Positions 1 to 12,132 of a stretch of 64,000 nt of DNA are shown here, piece after piece; the first letter of the stretch is position 1, and each line of letters starts with the position of its first letter. Source of the DNA: Eutreptiella sp. 'Long Island Sound 2002' (lineage: Eukaryota > Euglenozoa > Euglenophyceae > Eutreptiales > Eutreptiaceae). Under the pieces are notes generated by a model, which saw only the letters and a program-made list of their open reading frames with translations, was not told the origin of the DNA and searched no databases. A program made the translations under genes and the position numbers. Location of the stretch: assembly GCA_964036045.1 (NCBI GenBank), contig OZ038379.1:113344611-113408610 (forward strand). The letters run 5' to 3'.

Positions 1-2140
1 GCCGGCCCTCGATGCATGACACTACGCAGGCACACAGCACACTGCACCTTTGGGGGCGGGCTGCCTTGTGGCAGCAAGCCGCGGCACCCTGCCTTGCCCA
101 GTACCCCCGCGCGCTGCGGGCGGCTCGCTCGGTTTCGGGGCACCTTGTTGCCCCCTTCTCTGCGCTGCCGTCTCTGACTCTCTGCCCTCCGGCTAGCGCG
201 AGCACAGTGCGGAGCAAATCGCGAGGCAGCGCTCCCTCTGTGCCCCCCTCTCTGCCCTGGCTCCCCGGCCCTATCCTGACCCCTTTTTGCTGGCCCTCTC
301 TCACCTTGCCGTGCCCCTCGTCCCTGGTTGCTAGGTCTCCGACCTCCTGTCTCTCTGTCCCCCTTCTCCCTCTATCCCCTCGGCGTGCACCATGCAGAGC
401 AATGCGCAAGGCAACCCTCCCACTCCCTCTCTCCCTTGCTGCCCCCTGGTGTCCTGAGCTCCTGGTATGTGGCACGCACTTTATACCGCACACAATACCT
501 CCGGGGGCAGGCTGCCTAGCGGCCGCGGCACGTCCAGGGCCCCCGCTCGCCGCAGGCGGTCAGCACTGTCGCGGGGCACCCTCGTCGTTCTTGCCCCCGG
601 TCCGCTCACACTAGCCGTGCATAAGGTCCGTGTTTAGCATGCTTCTGTTCTCTCGCCTCCTCTTCCTTACCTCCGCCCTCTGGCCAGCGCGAGCACGGTG
701 CGGAGCAATTCGCGAGGAACCCTCCCAACCTGCTCCCCCCCTGTGCTCCCGCTCCCTGGCCCAGCCCTGCCCCTTGTGTGCCCGTTCTCCCTCGTCCTCC
801 CTTGCCCCCCTTCCCAGGCCCCTGTGTCCCTGGCCCTCTGTCTCCCTGTCTCCGTCTTCCCTTTACCTCCCCGGCATGCACTTTGCGGAGCAATACACAT
901 GGCATCCCTCCCTCTCTCCCTTCACCTTTCCGCCCTCTGGTGCCCTGGTCCCTCGGCAAGTGGCACGCACGTCGCACTGCACCCGCCTGTGGCCTTTTTC
1001 CCTCTATACTTGACCTGCCCCCCCCTCCCCTCCCTGCCCTTTGCCCCCTCTGTCACTATGCAGGATACTGTGTAGGCAAGTCGCACGCATGTCGCAGGCA
1101 CGCACCTGGCCTCTATCGCCGGCTGGTTGGCACCACGCTGCGGCCGCCCGCCGCTGCATGAGTCCCCGCAGGAGCCCTGCCGCGGGCAGCCACTCCAAAT
1201 GCCGCGGGGGGCGCGGCCCTGGTTGGCCCCGGCTCCCCCCTGGCCAGGGTTCTCTGCCCCGGCTGTCCGGCCTGCGCTCGCCTCCTAGGTGTCCTACCTC
1301 TTTCGCCCTGTTCATGCCCTCTTCCCTCGTCCTTGCCGGCCCTCGTTGCATGACACTACGCAGGACACTGCACCTTTGGGGGTGGACTGCCTTGTAGCAG
1401 CACGCCGCGGCGCCCCACCTTGTCCAGTGCCCCTGCGCACTGCAGGCGGCTCGCTCGGTCGTGGGGCACCTTTCTGCTCCTGCCCCACGTTTGCTCTTTC
1501 ATGCCGCCGTGGCACGCCCCCTTCCCTGCCCTGCCATCTGTGTCCCTCTGCCCTCCGGCAAGCGCGAGCACGATGCGGAGCAATTCGCGAGGCAGCGCTC
1601 CCTCCCTGCCCCCTCTCTCTGCCCCGGCCCCCTGGCCCTGTCCTGCCTCCTGTCTGCTCGCCCTCCCTCGTCCTCCCTTGCCCCCCTTCCCAGGCCCCTT
1701 GGTCCCTGGCCCTCTGTCTCCCTGTCCCCGGCCTCCCTTTACACCCCCGGCATACACTTCGCAGAGCAATACGCGAGGCATCCCTCCCACTCCCTCTTCA
1801 CCTTGCCGCCCCCTGGTGCCCTGGTCCCTGGGCCTGTGGCACACACGTCGCACTGCACCCGCCTGCGGCCTTTGTCCCTCTACGCCCGCCCTGCCTCCTC
1901 CTCCCCCCCCTGCCCTTTGCCCCCTCTGGCACTACGCAGGACACTGTGTAGGCAAGTCACACGCATGTCGCAGGCACACACCTGGCCTCTATCGTCGGCG
2001 CCGTCTGGCTGGTTGGCACCACGCTGGGGCCGCCCGCCGCTGCCACAGCCCCCGCTGGAGCCGCCGCCGCGGGCATCCACAGCCCCGGCTGCCTCCCGGC
2101 CAGAGTTTCACTGTACCCCCCGCGGCGCCTGGTCGCCGGG
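1..2140. repeat. C-rich tandem repeat, unit about 0.88 kb
   Basis: Three partial, diverged copies of a pyrimidine-rich unit lie head to tail. The landmark GAGCAATTCGCGAGG and its variants recurs near 213, 700 and 1576. A block reading GTAGGCAAGTC...CGCATGTCGCAGG recurs at about 1073 and 1949 (offset about 876). The block ending ATGACACTACGCAGG near 13 returns near 1350. Many overlapping frames are open on both strands only because the sequence is C-rich and poor in stop codons. No codon-like conservation, domain or start context supports a gene, so I call it non-coding repeat. Confidence 0.75.
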
Positions 2141-2170
2141 GGAGATCCATCACAAAAACCTGTAAGACAT

Positions 2171-2328
<158 letters not shown>

Positions 2329-2329
2329 G

Positions 2330-3239
2330 AAGGAGGGTCGTGGGGCCCGCCGGTGCGCGGTACCAGCCCCGACCACCCTCCGTCCACCTATGGCGACCCC
2401 CTGACGCCCCCCCTGTTCCCCCCCCGTCCCCCCCCTCGGCAGGGGCGGCGCCGCCCGCGCGTGCGGTACGAGCCTGCGCCGCCCCATGTTGCATTATACG
2501 GTCAGTGCGGGCCGCCAGGAGAGCGGAGAGGCCCCGCACCGCCCCGAGCGCCCCCCCCCCACAACAGCTGGCGCTAAAGGCCAACCGGCGCCTTGCGGGC
2601 TGTTGTGCAGGGGGGGCGAGGCGACCGGGCGCTTCGTACCCGCCCCCAACGGGGGTCTGTACCCACGGCACCGGGCACAGACACCCATTGGGAGATAGCC
2701 ACTCCACCACCAACCACAGCACCACAGCCACGGGAGGAAGAGAATAGCCCCGGGCAACGGCCTCCCCCAGCCCGAGGGAAGGTGCCGACCGCCAGGCTCA
2801 TCCTGGCCCCCCATTTCCTCTTCATTGTCATCCCCCTTGGCCACCCCGGCCCACAGTCCCCACGGCGGGTAGGTTCCTGGGGTAGAGTCCTAAGAACTTC
2901 GGTGACAGAGACACAGGTCTTGGTTTCGCACCCGGCCGACGTGGGGAGCCTCCGCCCCCGCAGGACCCCAGGATACGCCGGCCATCCCAGCCGGAGATAA
3001 CCCGCCGCCAGCGCCCCAGTCCCCATCCCCAGGCTTTCCGGCCTCAGTTCCCCTGCGTCTTCCGCGCAACATCCTCGTAGAGAAAGGCTAGATAGCAGGC
3101 CACACCCCCACACCACCCCACGGCACGTCCCCCACGCACCCCACGCCGCCCCCGGCCGCCTGCCGGGGGCCTGACTCTGGACCGTAGTCTGTTGAGCAGG
3201 GCCCCACACCCCCCGCCGCCCTCACGCCACCCCTTCCTC
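2330..3239. other. GC-rich spacer, no gene recognised
   Basis: High-GC sequence between the TA microsatellite and the 26-bp minisatellite. Several frames are open for 100-200 codons on both strands, but the translations are Pro/Arg/Ala-rich, mutually overlapping and without motifs. I see no gene, RNA or clear repeat here. Confidence 0.5.
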
Positions 3240-6200
3240 TACCCTACACGACAGCCCCACGCCGCTGCACCCCTGCGCAGCCAAACGCTGCTGCGCCCCT
3301 GCGTGGCCCCGCGCTGCTGCGCCCCTGCACAGCCCCATGCTGCCGCGCCCATGCGCAGCCCCATGCTGCGCCCCTTCGCATCCCCACGCTGCTGCATCCC
3401 TGCGCAGCGCCACGCTGCGGCGCTCCCGCGCGGCCCCGCGCTGCTGCGCCCCTGCACAGCCCTCGCTGCTGCGCCCATGCGCGACCCCACACCACTGCGC
3501 CCCCGCGCAGCCCACACTGCCGCGCCCCTGCGCAGCCCCACGCTGCGCCCCTAGGCAGCCACATACAACACCTTTGCGCAGCCCCCCGCTGCTGCGCCCC
3601 TGTGCAGCCCCACACTGCGCCCAAGTGCAGCCCCACGCTGCTGCGCCCCTGCGCAGCTCCGCGCCGCGCCCATACACGGCCCCATGATGCGCCCCTGCGC
3701 AGCCTCCCACCACTGCACCAACCCTCGCAGCGCCCCTGCGGAGCCCCACGCTGCTGCGCTCCTGCCAACCCCACGCTGCGCCCCTCCACGGCCCCACGCT
3801 GTCCCCCCGGGCTGCTCTGCGCTGCGCCCCTGCGCAGCCCCAAGCTGCTGCGCCCCTGCGCGGCCCCACGCTACGCCCCTGCGCAGCGCCGCACTGCGCC
3901 CCTGTACAGCCACACGCTGCGCCCCAGCGCAGCCCCATGCCGCTGCACCCTTACACAGCCCCCCCACCACTGCGCTGCCCCACACAGCTGCTCTGCGCAG
4001 TCCCACGCTGCTGCGCCCCTGCGCAGCCCCGCGCCGCGCGCATACGCGGCCCCATGATGCGCCCCTGCGCAGCCTTCCACCACTGCGCCGCCACTCGCTG
4101 CGCCCCCGCGCAGCCCCAGGCTGCTGCGCCCCTGCGCAGCCCCACGCTGCACCGCTCCAGGGCCCCACACTGCCCCCCGGGGCTGCTCCGCGCTGCGCCC
4201 CTGCGCGGCCCCACGCTGCTGCGCCCCTGCACAGCCCCGCACTGCGCCCCTGTACAGCAACACGCTGCGGCCCAGCGCACCCCCATGCCGCTGCACCCCT
4301 ACACAGCCCCCCCAACACTGCGCCGCCGCTCGCTGCGCCCCTGCGCAGCCCCACGCTGCGCCCCTCCACGGCCCCACACTGCCCCTGGGGCTGCTCCGCG
4401 CTGCGCCCCTGCGCAGCCCCACGCTGCTGCGCCCCTGCACAGCCCCGCACTGCGCCCCTGTACAGCCACACGCTGTGCCGCAGCGCACCCCCATGCCGCT
4501 GCACCCCTACACAGCCCGCCCAGCACTGCGCCGCCGCTCGCTGCGCCCCTGCGCGGCCCCACGCTAGGCCCCTGCACAGCCCCGCACTGCGCCTCTGTAC
4601 AGCCACACGCTGCGCCCCTGCGCAGCCCCACGCTGCGCCCCTACACAGCCCCCCCACCACTGCGCCGCCCCAAACAGCTGCTCTGCGCAGCCCCACGCTG
4701 CGGCGCCCCTGCGCAGCCCCACGCTGCGGCGCCCCTGCGCAGCCCCACGCTGCGCCCCTGCACAGCCCCGCACTGCGCCCCTGTACAGCCACACGCTGCG
4801 CCGCAGCGCACCCCCATGCCCCTGCGCCCCTACACAGCCCCCCCACCACAGCGCAGCCCCACCCTGCGCCCCTACACAGCCCCCCCACCACTGCGCCGCC
4901 CCACACAGCTGCTCTGTGCAGCCCCACGCTGCTGCACCCCTGCGCAGCGCCACGCTGCTGCACCCCTGCGCAGCCCCACGCTGCTGAACCCTTGCGCAGC
5001 CCCACGCTGCTGCACCCCTGCGCAGCCCCACGCTGCTGCACCCCTGTGCAGCTCCACGCTGCTGCACCCCTGCGCAGCCCCACGCTGCTGCGCCCCTGCG
5101 CAGCCCCACGCTGCTGCACCCCTTCGCAGCCCCACGCTGCGCCCCTACACAGCCCCACGCTGCTGCGCCCCTGCGCAACCTCGCGCTGCGCCCCTGCGCA
5201 GCCCCGCGCTGCTGCGCCCCTGCACAGCCCCACGCTGCTGCGCCCCTGCGCAACCCCGCGCAGCGCCCCTGCGCAGCCCCGCGCTGCTGCGCCCCTACGC
5301 AGCCTCGCGCTGCTGCGCCCCTGCACAGCCCCACGCTGCTACGCCCCTGTGCAGCCCCACGCTGCTGCGCCCCTGCACAGCCCCACGCTGCTGCGCCCCT
5401 GCGCAGCCCCACGCTGCTGCGCCCCTGCGCAGCCCCACGCTGCTGCGCCCCTGCGCAGCCCCACGCTGCGGCGCCCCTGCGCAGCCCCACGCTGCGGCGC
5501 CCCTGCGCAGACCCACGCTGCGCCCCTACACAGCCCCCCCACCACTGCGCCGCCCCACACAGCTGCTCTGCGCATCCCCGTGCTGCTGCACCCCTGCGCA
5601 GCCCCACGCTGCTGCGCCCCTGCGCAGCCCCACGCTGCGCCCCTGCGCAGCCCCGCTCTGCGCCCCTACACAGCCCCCCAGCCACTGCGCCGCCCCACAC
5701 ACGCTGCGCCCCTGCACAGCCCCGCACTGCGCCCCTGTACAGCCACACGCTGCGCCGCAGCGCACCCCCATGCCCCTGCGCCCCTACACAGCCCCCCCAC
5801 CACTGCGCAGCCCCACCCTGCGCCCCTACACAGCCCCCCCACCCCTGCGCCGCCCCACACAGCTGCTCCGTGCAGCCCCACGCTGCTGCACCCCTGCCCA
5901 GCGCCACGCTGCTGAACCCTTGCGCAGCCCCGCGCCGCTGCACCCCTGCGCGGCCCCACGCTGCTGCGCCGCGGCGCAGCCCCACGCTGCTGCACCCCTG
6001 CGCAGCCCCACGCTGCGGCGCCCCTGTACAGCCACACGCTGCGCCCCAGTGCACCCCCATGCCGCTGCGCCCCTACACAGCCCCCCACCACTGCGCCGCC
6101 CCACGCAGCTGCTCTGCGCAGCCCGACGCTGCTGCGCCCCTACACAGCCCGGCGCTGCGCCCCTGCACGGCCCCACGCTACGCCCCTACACAGCCCCCCC

Positions 6201-9150
6201 ACCACTGCGCCGCCCCACACACCTGCCATGCGCAGCCCCGAGCCGCTGCACCCCTGCGCAGCCCCACGCTGCTGCACCCCGGCGCAGCCCCACGCTGCTG
6301 CACCCCTGCGCAGCCCCACGCTGCTGCGCCCCGGCGCAGCCCCACGCTGCTGCACCCCTGCGCAGCCCCACGCTGCTGTGCCCCTGCGCAGCCCCACGCT
6401 GCTGAACCCCTGCGCAGCCCCACGCTGCACCCCTGCGCAGCCCCACGCTGCTGCGCCCCTATGCAGCCCCACGCTGCTGCGCCCCTCCGCAGCCCCACGC
6501 TGCTGCGCCCCTTTGCAGCCCCACGCTGCTGCACCCCTGCGCAGCCCCACGCTGCTGCGCCCCTGCGCAGCCCCACGCTGCTGCGCCCCTGTGCAGCCCC
6601 ACGCTGCTGCACCCGTGCGCAGCCCCACGCTGCTGCACCCCTGCGCAGCCCCACGCTGCGCCCCTGCACAGCCCCATGCTACACCTTTGCGCAACGCACA
6701 ACCCAGGCGCAGCCCAACGCTACGCCCCTGCGCAGCCCCGCGCTGCTGCGCCCCTACGCAGCCCCGCGCTGCTGCGCCCCTGCGCAGCCCCACGCTGCTA
6801 AGCCCCTGTGCAGACCCACGCTGCTGCGCCCCTGCACAGCCCCACGCTGCTGCGCCCCTGCGCAACCCCGCGCAGCGCCCCTGCGCAGCCCCGCGCTGCT
6901 GCGCCCCTACGCAGCCTGGCGCTGCTGCGCCCCTGCACAGCCCCACGCTGCTACGCCCCTGTGCAGCCCCACGCTGCTGCGCCCCTGCACAGCCCCACGC
7001 TGCTGCGCCCCTGCGCAACCCCGCGCTGCGCCCCTGCGCAGCCCCGCGCTGCTGCGCCCCTGCACAGCCCGGCGCTGCTGCGCCCCTGCGCAACCCCGCG
7101 CAGCGCCCCTGCGCAGCCCCGCGCTGCTGCGCCCCTACGCAGCCTCGCGCTGCTGCGCCCCTGCACAGCCCCACGCTGCTACGCCCCTGTGCAGCCCCAC
7201 GCTGCTGCGCCCCTGCACAGCCCCACGCTGCTGCGCCCCTGCGCAACCCCGCGCTGCGCCCCTGCGCAGCCCCGCGCTTCGCCCCTGCGCGGCCCCGCAC
7301 TGCCACGCCCCTGCGCCGCCCCAAACCGTTGCGCCCCTACGCAGCCCCACGCTGCGCCCCTACTCAGCCCCATGCTGCGCCCCTAGGCAGCCCCGCGCTG
7401 CTGCGCCCCTGCACGGCCCCATGCCACGCCCCGGCGGAGCCCCACGCTGCTACACCCCTGCGCAGCCCCACAGTGCTGCGCCCCTGCGCGGCCCCGCGCC
7501 GCGCCCCTGCACCGCCCCATGCCGCGCCCATACGCGGCCCCACGCTGCACTTCTGCGCGGCCCCACGCTGCGCCCCTGCGCAGCCCAACGCTGCTGCGCC
7601 CCTACGCAGCCCCCTGCTGCGCCCCATTCGCGGTCCCAGGCTGTGCCCCAGTGCAGCCCCATGCTGCTACGCCCCTGCGCAGCCCGACACTGCTGCAGCC
7701 CTGCGCGGCCCTGCGCCGCGCCCCTTCACGGCGCCAGGCCACGCCCATAAGCGGCCCCACGCTGCACTCCTGCGCGGCCCCACGCTGCGCCCCAGCCCGG
7801 CCCCGCGGTGCGCCCCTGCGCAGCCCCGCGCTGCTGCTCCCCTGCGCGGCCCCACGCTGCTGCGCCCCTGCGCAGCCCCGCGCTACGCCCCTGCGCAGCC
7901 CCACACTGCTGCGCCCCGGCGCCGCCCCACGCTGCTGCACCCCTGCGCCGCACCACGCTGCGCCCCTGCGCATCCCCATGCTGCGCCCCTACGCAGCCCC
8001 ACGCTGCGCCCCTGCGCAGCCCCACGCTGCTGCACCCTCCAGGACCCCATGCCGCGCCCATGCGCGGCCCCGCGCTGCGCCCCTGCGCAGCCCCACGCTG
8101 CTGCGCCCCTGCGCAGCCCCGCGCCGCGCCCCTGCGCAGCCCCACACTGCTGTGCCCCTGCACCGCCCCACTCTGCTGCGCCCCTGCGCCGCACCACGCT
8201 AGGCCCCTGCGCAGCCCCACGCTGCTGCGCCGCTTTGCGGCCCCATACCGCGCCCCGGCGCAGCCCCACGCTGCTTCGCCCCTGCGCAGCCCCACGCTGC
8301 TGCACCCCTGCGCAGCCCTACGCTGCACCCCGGCGCAGCCCCACACGGCTGCGCCCCTGCGCCGCCCCAGACTGCTGTGCCCCTGCGTGGCCCCACGCTG
8401 CGCCCCTGCGCAGCCCGACGCTGCGCCCCTACTCAGCCCCACGCTGCGCCCCTGCCCAGGCCAACGCTGCTGCGCCCCTTCACGGCCCCATTCCGCGTCC
8501 CGGCGCAGCCCCACGCTGCTGCGCCCCCGCGCAGCCCCACGCTGCTGCGCCCCCGCGCAGCCCCACGCTGCTGCGCCCCTGCACAGCCCCGCGCCGCGCC
8601 CCCGCGCAGCCCCACGCTGCGCCCCTGCGCAGCCCAGCGCTGCTGCGGGCCAGCGGATCCCCACGCCGTGCCCCTGCGCAGCCCCATGCCGCGCCCATGC
8701 GCAGCCCCACGCTGCACTCCTGCGCGGCCCCACGCTGCGCCCCTGCCCAGCCCAGCGCTGCGCCCCTGCCCGGCCCCACGCTGCGCCCCTGCCCAGCCCC
8801 ACACTTGCTGCGCCCCTGCACAGCCCTACGTTACACCCCTGCTCAGCCCCGCGCTGCGCCCCTGCGCAGCCCCACGCTGCGCACCTGCTCAGCCCCACGC
8901 TACTGCGCCCCTGCACAGCCCCGCGCTGCGCCCCTGCGCAGCCCCACGATGCGCCCCTGCGCAGCCTCGCGCCGCGCCCCGGCGCGGCCCCATGCCACGC
9001 CCATACGCGGCCCCATGCCGCGCCCATACGCGGCCCCACGCCGCGCTCCTCCGCGGCCCCGCGCCGCGCCCCTGCGCGGCCCCACACTGCTGCGCCCTTG
9101 CGCCGCCCCACACGGCTGCGGTGCTGCACCGCACCACGCTGCGCCCCTGC
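3240..9150. repeat. 26-bp GC-rich minisatellite array (about 5.9 kb)
   Basis: The predominant unit starts AGCCCCACGCTGCTG and ends CGCCCCTGCGC, 26 bp in all. A common 23-bp variant lacks one TGC. Over 200 units run almost without interruption. Because 26 is not a multiple of 3 and the unit contains no stop trinucleotide on either strand, all six frames stay open for hundreds of codons. The three plus-strand frames spell the same 26-residue Cys/Ala/Pro cycle in different phases. Higher-order periods are visible, for example near-copies 369 bp apart starting at about 3653 and 4022, and about 228 bp apart near 6895 and 7123. The very long ORFs here are an artefact of the repeat. Confidence 0.95.
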
Positions 9151-9714
9151 GGAGCCCGGGAAGGGAGCAACCCCCCCGCCCTCAAGGAACGGCCGCCCTC
9201 GAACCCCTCGCCCAGCTTTTGGGGGCCTCTCTGGGTTCGCCCCCGAGCCCGCCCGGCCCTTCCACGCCCCCCCTCACCAGCCGCTGCCCAGAGGCCCGCC
9301 CGGTCTCCCCCGCGCCGGCCCAAGACAACCAGGGACCCGCGCCCCGGAGCCCCGGTGCCCAGCCCCGCCGGCCCCCGCGGTATCCCCCCGGCGGGGCCCG
9401 TCCCGGTCCGGTTCGGCCGCGAGGAGACGGCGTAGCGCTCCCCCCCGCCTCCATCAGGATTCGCCCCCGTGGATGATGCTCGGCGGGATTCGTCCCTGCC
9501 GAGCGGGGGGCGGGCCCCACCGCTGACCGCGGCCCCCCCGACACCTCGAGCGCCCCGGGCTCCCCGGCCGACTTTGGCCAGCCCCGGCCGCTCCTCCGCC
9601 CGGTCGGCCACACGGTGACGCTCTGCGGCTGAGCTCACCGCACCCCCGTCCCCCTCGCGCGCGCACCCACCCACCAGCCCACAGCCCCCCCCCCCCAACG
9701 TGCACGCCGTGTCC
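9151..9714. other. GC-rich spacer, no gene recognised
   Basis: Pro/Arg-rich open frames run through from the minisatellite, but the repeat period is lost. A C9 run lies near 9690. Nothing recognisable is encoded. Confidence 0.5.
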
Positions 9715-9945
9715 CCAGCGCCCCTACGCAGCCCCACGCTGCGCCCCTGCGCAGCTCTGCGCCGCGCCCCTGCACAGCCCCACACTGCTGCGCCCCTGCG
9801 CCGCCCCGTCACGGCTGCGCCCCTGCACCGCACCACGCTGCGCCCCTGCGCAGCCCCTACGCAGCCCCAGGCTGCGCCCCTGCGCGGCCCCACGCTGCTA
9901 CGCCCCTGCGCGGCCACACGCTGCGCCCTTGCCGCTCGTGCCGCA
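9715..9945. repeat. Outlying block of the 26-bp minisatellite
   Basis: The same unit as the main array (CGCCCCTGCGCAGCC, CCCCACGCTGCG) reappears for about nine units after a 0.56-kb gap. The spacer at 9151-9714 therefore probably interrupted or replaced part of a once continuous array. Confidence 0.85.
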
Positions 9946-9964
9946 GCCCACAGAGTGGCCCTCA

Positions 9965-10470
9965 TGGGGCGCGCCAGCGCCCTTGCACACGCGCCCCCCG
10001 CAGCCTGGCCTGTGCGACGCGCGTGCCCCCGTCGCACCCGCCGACCCCATGGAGTGGGGCTCTCAGAGCCGTCCCCGACCACCGGCCGGTCCGCCCGCGC
10101 CGCCCCGCGGCCGCCACGGGCCCCGCACCCGCATGGCGCCGCCTCCGCCGCGGCAAACCGCCGCTACCCACGCGCGCAGCCCAGGCCTCGGCCCCCAGGC
10201 CACGCTTTCAGCTAGCCGCTGGTCCCGAGGCCCGCAGTGGGGCCCGCATCGGGCGCGCCGACGCCCTTGCACACGCGCCCCTCACGGCCAGGCCTGCGCG
10301 GCGCGCCCGCCGACCCCATGGAGTGGGGCTCTCAGAGCCACGGCCGGCCGCCGGCGGGTCCGCCCACACCGCCCCGCGACCGCCACGGGCACCGCACCCG
10401 CATGGCGCCGCCTCCACCTCGGCCGCCCGCCGCTACCCACGCGCCCGGCCGAGGCCTGAGCCCCCCCGCC
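9965..10470. repeat. Tandem duplication, period 270-284 bp
   Basis: Two adjacent copies share the blocks GCGCCCTTGCACACGCGCCC (near 9977 and 10261), CATGGAGTGGGGCTCTCAGA (10047 and 10317) and CATGGCGCCGCCTCC (10131 and 10401). The offset falls from 284 to 270 because the second copy lacks about 14 bp. No gene is supported in it. Confidence 0.85.
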
Positions 10471-10938
10471 AGCCGTGCCGCACGGCCTCCCGTACACGGG
10501 ACACAGGGACGGGCACCAGGGGATAGACCATACATACTCCCCGCCCCCTCCAACCCCCTTACTCCACCACCGCACAGGACGTAGCCCCCTCCCGTGTCGC
10601 GGATGAGTGGCGGCTGGAAGCGAGGGGAACCGGGGCCCCACAGGTCCCCGGACAGGTGGTCCCTCCATCAAGCCCCCCATCCCGCTTCCGTTTCGCACAG
10701 GTGCGCACGCCCTCCCCCCACGGCGGGGGAGGGAACCAGGGTCGCACGGGCAGGTGGTCCCTCTCAAAGCGACACGCGCCCCTTCCCCCCCCAAGACAGA
10801 AGGCGGAACCCCCCCCCCCCTCGGTCGTTGTCGGCACCCGCCCGGCCAGCGTGACGCCGGCCGACTGCTCCCTTGCGCCCTGCCCAGAGAGAGCGTGTCT
10901 GGCAATTTCTCTCGCCGGCACGTGCTGGGTGCCCTAAC
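10471..10938. other. GC-rich spacer, no gene recognised
   Basis: Mixed GC-rich sequence with C-runs. The only internal repetition I see is the short phrase CAGGTGGTCCCTC near 10650 and 10750. No domain or RNA is visible. Confidence 0.45.
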
Positions 10939-10969
10939 AACAACAACAACAATTTATATATATACATAT

Positions 10970-11022
<53 letters not shown>
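10939..11022. repeat. (CAA)n then (TA)n microsatellite
   Basis: Five CAA units followed by about 70 bp of TA with CATA interruptions. It abuts the 3' LTR of the large minus-strand retroelement and probably obscures the outer LTR boundary. Confidence 0.9.
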
Positions 11023-11447
11023 TCCTTGTCCTTGACAGCACTCACTCGGGGAGTCCGCTTTCAACTATCCCAGTGGACACGACCAAACAGCAGTCCCTCA
11101 CGGGGGAGCTCTGAGACAGCTTATGAAGGCAAGGTTTCACCGTGATCCTTTACGGATTTCACTGTAACCCTTTATACTCAATTTGCGCATCCTATTCTGC
11201 TGTTCTCTTATCAGGCATTTATCCTTCGATCCTTCTGGTCACACCCCTGACATTCTAGTTACGCATTTGTTTGCTCTGTCATCGAGCGCATCGCAACTGC
11301 TTTCGTGGATTGATTGACTGACTAAATGACTGACTGACTGACTGAAGAACTGGCAGACCTGACTTACTGACTGTCTGTTTGACTTCCTGGCTGCTGTCCC
11401 TGCCCGTCAGTGGATGGGGCTGGGACTGACGGCAACGACTGACGACA
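11023..11447 (-). repeat. 3' LTR of the composite Ty3 element
   Basis: Plus-strand 11023-11180 and 11388-11447 match 31794-31960 and 31961-32014 with scattered substitutions (shared TCAGTCCTTGTCCTTGACA, GGCAAGGTTTCAC and TCCCTGCCCGTC). On the minus strand it begins TGTCGTCAGTCG, the expected TG start, directly after a purine tract. Relative to the 5' LTR it carries about 210 extra bp (11180-11388), part of which is GACT tandem repeats (11307-11375). Confidence 0.8.
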
Positions 11448-11459
11448 CTCCCCTCCTAA
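11448..11459 (-). promoter_or_regulatory. Polypurine tract (plus-strand primer)
   Basis: On the minus strand the bases immediately before the 3' LTR read TTAGGAGGGGAG. This is a purine run in the position needed to prime plus-strand DNA synthesis, and it fixes both element orientation and the LTR start. Confidence 0.75.
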
Positions 11460-12132
11460 GGCCTGACACCCTGGACAACTCACAGACGGGTGAGGCATGT
11501 TCTGGGTCAGGAGGCTGCAGGCACGGGCAGGCAGGATGCAGATCTGGCCCTGCTGCCGCGTTCCGCACGGTCATGCTGGTCAGCGGCTGAGTGGTAGAGG
11601 CATCAGCCGGGAAACAATACCCATTGCTGTGGCCTAGTTGTCAAAACACACCGTGACGGGGTCGTGACTTCGTTCCCTTTTTTTTGAAGTATAGCAGAAA
11701 CTGGGCACAGCGAAGTATGGGCTCAGGAGCCTCACTGGCACTGCAGGCTGTTACAGGGGGGGGGGGGTACAGTGGCAATTTTCAGCATGTCACTGGCAAG
11801 AAACTGACGTGCAACGCACTATCGTTGCAGGAGGACGACTGTACCTCCGCGTTATGGGTCTGGGACTCAGGGAATTATCGCAGACACAGAATCTCCATCG
11901 CTCAGACGCGCAAAACTGCCCTGACGCCACGTCTGTACCGTCGCTGACGCTGTCAATGCATCTGTCAATTATTTGGGATCTCAGAACGTCAAATCACCAA
12001 CCCTGCCTCATTCACCTGCATTTAGGTAAGCAACTTGCTCGCGCTTGGATATGCGGTATGCCATCGCGAATGAGCTGGCCCAACGCTATCGCGGGCCCGA
12101 TGTTGTAGTGCGGTTGGATGAGTGGCTGTTTC
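11460..12132 (-). other. 3' untranslated region of the Ty3 element
   Basis: Sequence between copy 1 and the polypurine tract, not present beside copy 2. Short open frames have no recognisable content. A tRNA-like block lies at 11581-11686 and a G10 run near 11758. Confidence 0.5.
11581..11686 (+). other. tRNA-like (possible SINE) block
   Basis: GGCTGAGTGGTAGAGGC at 11585 closely matches a Pol III A box / tRNA D arm. ACTTCGTTCCC near 11667 resembles a B box, and T8 follows at 11678. The boxes are about 80 bp apart, too far for a plain tRNA, and I cannot close a 7-bp acceptor stem, so a SINE or tRNA pseudogene is likelier. It sits inside the element's 3' UTR. Confidence 0.3.

Noticed and set aside
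3551-9526. Very long Cys/Ala/Pro- or Gly/Arg/Gln-rich ORFs (up to about 1,080 codons) on both strands
   Set aside because: All are readings of a stop-free 26-bp repeat, open in every frame, with no start context, domain or end conservation.
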